The notes beneath the pieces are model-generated. The model had not been told where the DNA came from and ran no database searches. It worked only from the letters and a program-made list of their open reading frames with translations. Positions 62,133 through 64,000 of a DNA stretch of 64,000 nt are shown here, piece by piece. Positions within the stretch are counted from its first letter, which is position 1. The number at the start of each line of letters is the position of its first letter. The stretch comes from Effrenium voratum (Eukaryota > Sar > Dinophyceae > Suessiales > Symbiodiniaceae). The stretch spans positions 132,501 to 196,500 of the forward strand of contig CAUJNA010000190.1 in assembly GCA_963377175.1 (NCBI GenBank). The letters are read 5' to 3'. The position numbers and the translations under genes were made by a program.

Positions 62133-63787
62133 AGAATGTCCACCTCATATTTAGAAACGCCCCCCCCCCCCCAACCCCCCTAAGGTCGTACGGAGGGGGG
62201 CCTGTAATTAGAAGCTTCCGGCGGATCCCGGAGATTCCTTACCTGGCTGTTTCGCTTTCAGTCCCGCACTAGGAGCTGAGCCTTTTTTTGGGATTTCCTG
62301 GGCCAAGCCGGATTGTGCCCTTACGGGGGGGTTTCTAAATTCGTTCTGGGATTTGGATTGTGCAAATACGCGGGGGTTTCTAAATATGAGGTCAACATTA
62401 TGCCAGGTTCTAATTCTGACTCATTGAACCTGTTTGTGTGATGGGTGACTCAAGTCGAAGCGGTTCTCGCGCTTGGGCTTCAAAGCTTCAAGGTGCGATC
62501 GCACAAAGTTGCCCCAAGCACGTTGCCCGCACAAACTCGTGGTTCAAAACTTCTAGTGCTTACTGTACCTATTGGTTGGCTATGCCTACTGATTGTTGCT
62601 CGCTACGTATTACATACATATATCCATATTTACACACATACACAGATATATATATATATATAGGCGTGTATAAAACACACATCTATGCACGTGTATGTAT
62701 GTGTATATATATATATACACAGCAAGCAGTTCCTCATAGTCTGCTGGCACAATCCCAGGAAGGCCTGGAGTACGATCCCAAGGTGGTTGCTTATGTTTGC
62801 AGGATGGACACCTGTACAGGACAGCCGTTGAACTCCATTTTATTTTTTGACCAAGGCTGAGGTTTGTGGGGCCTCGCTTTCATGTTGCCGCGTTTCGGGC
62901 GGATGGTTGGCCTCCACTGGGAAGTGGCAACCCAAGTGGACCGTTGGACTGTTGCGAGGTTTAGGTGCTATGCTGAAATTGCGGAAAACCAAACAGTGCA
63001 GGTATTTCAGATACTTCGGCAAAACACTCGGCAAAGCACCAGGATCTTGTGGTTTGAGCTTGTATGTGTCCTCCCTTCCCAATCAGGATTTCAGAACGGT
63101 GGCCCTGGCTCCTCAAAAACCTACCCATGGCGGGGCCGGGGGGGGGGGGGGTTGAGCAAAATGATATAACAGACAACTGTCGCTCTTGAATTTGATCTGC
63201 CAATTTCAGACTTGGAACATGTAAGGGGACCCCTCAAAAGTGCATTAGTGTCAACCCCGGAATGAATTGATTGGGGGCGGTCCCTCCAAAAAGTCAGTGA
63301 AGCTTCCCTCTGGGATTCCAGTAGCTAGGGCTTGGCGGAACGTCTTGGACAGGTGGTCCGTTCAGATAAATTGAATGGACAAATCCATGCCCCCCGCCAA
63401 AAGTGAGGGTTTCTAGTCCAAGGTAAACCAACTTGACCTGAAGGCAAAACAGTTTTAACAACGTGGATGCAATTCAAATGCCTGGTTGCCAACATTGTTT
63501 CAAGAACCACCCCCTCGCCTTTGAAGGGGAACCAAAAGGAGGTTGTTGAAACGATCAGTGTTTCAACACGTTCTCACTCCTGAGTTTTCGGTAAGATCAT
63601 TGTGGTGGTGAACAAAAAGTGTTGACTCTTTTTGGCCCATCCACTCAGGAAGTGAGTTCAACAAGGGTCTGAATCGCCCAACCCTGCGAACACGGCTGAG
63701 GAACTGCCTTTCCGGGACGCCATTTGCCATGCGACGGACCTTGTGCGTGTTGCGCCTCGAAAAACAAACATTCCTTGGAAGGGGTCA

Positions 63788-63865
63788 TTGGGTGTGTCTC
63801 AGAGAAAGGGGCGGGTTCCCCTTGCGTTTCCTTCAAAGCAGCCCCAAAAAGATACACTCCAAATG
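63788..63865. mobile_element. Dispersed inverted-repeat element copy
   Basis: gggtgtgtctcagagaaagg, gttccccttgcgtttccttc, aaagcagccccaaaaagata, cactcc. Confidence 0.55.
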
Positions 63866-64000
63866 GCATCCCTATCCATTCCTATGTGGTTTTCGTCCCT
63901 TTGGTTTTTATTCACTTTGCCTTTTGAAATTGCATTTCATGTAAATGCCCGCCAAAGCTTATTAGGTCGTGCTTGAATACAGTTTCTTTTTTGTGGCAAC

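Larger units (their letters stand above)
61156..64000. other. No firm gene; two weak exon-like islands
   Basis: 62759-62783 on the plus strand (EGLEYDPK, after ATCCCAG and before GTGG) and about 62450-62500 on the minus strand (PKRENRFDL) have coding-like codons, but neither could be chained to other exons. The rest holds a TA tract (62643-62719), C and G homopolymers (62160, 63137) and inverted-repeat elements. Confidence 0.4.

Overview
The window looks like nuclear DNA of a dinoflagellate. Coding sequence occurs as short (14-95 nt), GC-rich exons scattered through very long introns. Joining the exons by protein homology and reading frame gives introns that start with GC or GA far more often than GT and end in AG, usually followed by G. 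Microsatellites and dispersed inverted-repeat elements fill the rest. No rRNA, tRNA, CRISPR, virus or prokaryote-type operon was seen, and nearly all long open frames are simple-repeat or intron artefacts.

Layout. (1) The plus strand from 951 to 50126 carries the 3' part of a clathrin heavy chain gene: 13 exons, 606 nt of coding sequence (201 residues), ending at a TAA. Earlier exons lie left of the window. (2) Its first complete intron (1011-19879, 18.9 kb) contains what looks like a whole second gene on the same strand, 2382-17627, for a protein of about 280 residues with two WW-type modules and a proline/arginine-rich tail. (3) Its seventh complete intron (23262-46122, 22.9 kb) contains a third complete gene, 24084-43801: 16 exons, about 230 residues, with a hydrophobic N-terminal segment ending AQA, then a helical protein of unknown function that may be plastid-lumenal or secreted. 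The other ten complete clathrin introns are 181-2185 bp, so the two giant introns are exactly the two that hold genes. (4) After clathrin, a probable four-exon gene for a 72-residue single-pass membrane protein lies at 52879-57223. (5) Weaker minus-strand exons lie at 59286-61155.

The non-coding part holds an interspersed family of short inverted-repeat elements (arms like GTGTGTCTTTT and GGTTTCCCTT-AAAACCA), found in many introns, including each of the three short adjacent clathrin introns (222-415 bp). Several introns also show short direct repeats between the intron start and the start of the next exon. Both fit introns made by insertion of mobile introner-like elements. Large simple repeats include a near-pure 596 bp CA tract, a 218 bp unit tandem array of about 11 copies, a 242-248 bp unit array, and TA, TTTG, TTTC and CAACAG tracts.

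The three main gene products have no obvious common pathway: clathrin acts in vesicle coats, the WW protein probably binds proline-rich partners, and the third may act in the plastid. What links them is their interleaved, same-strand arrangement.
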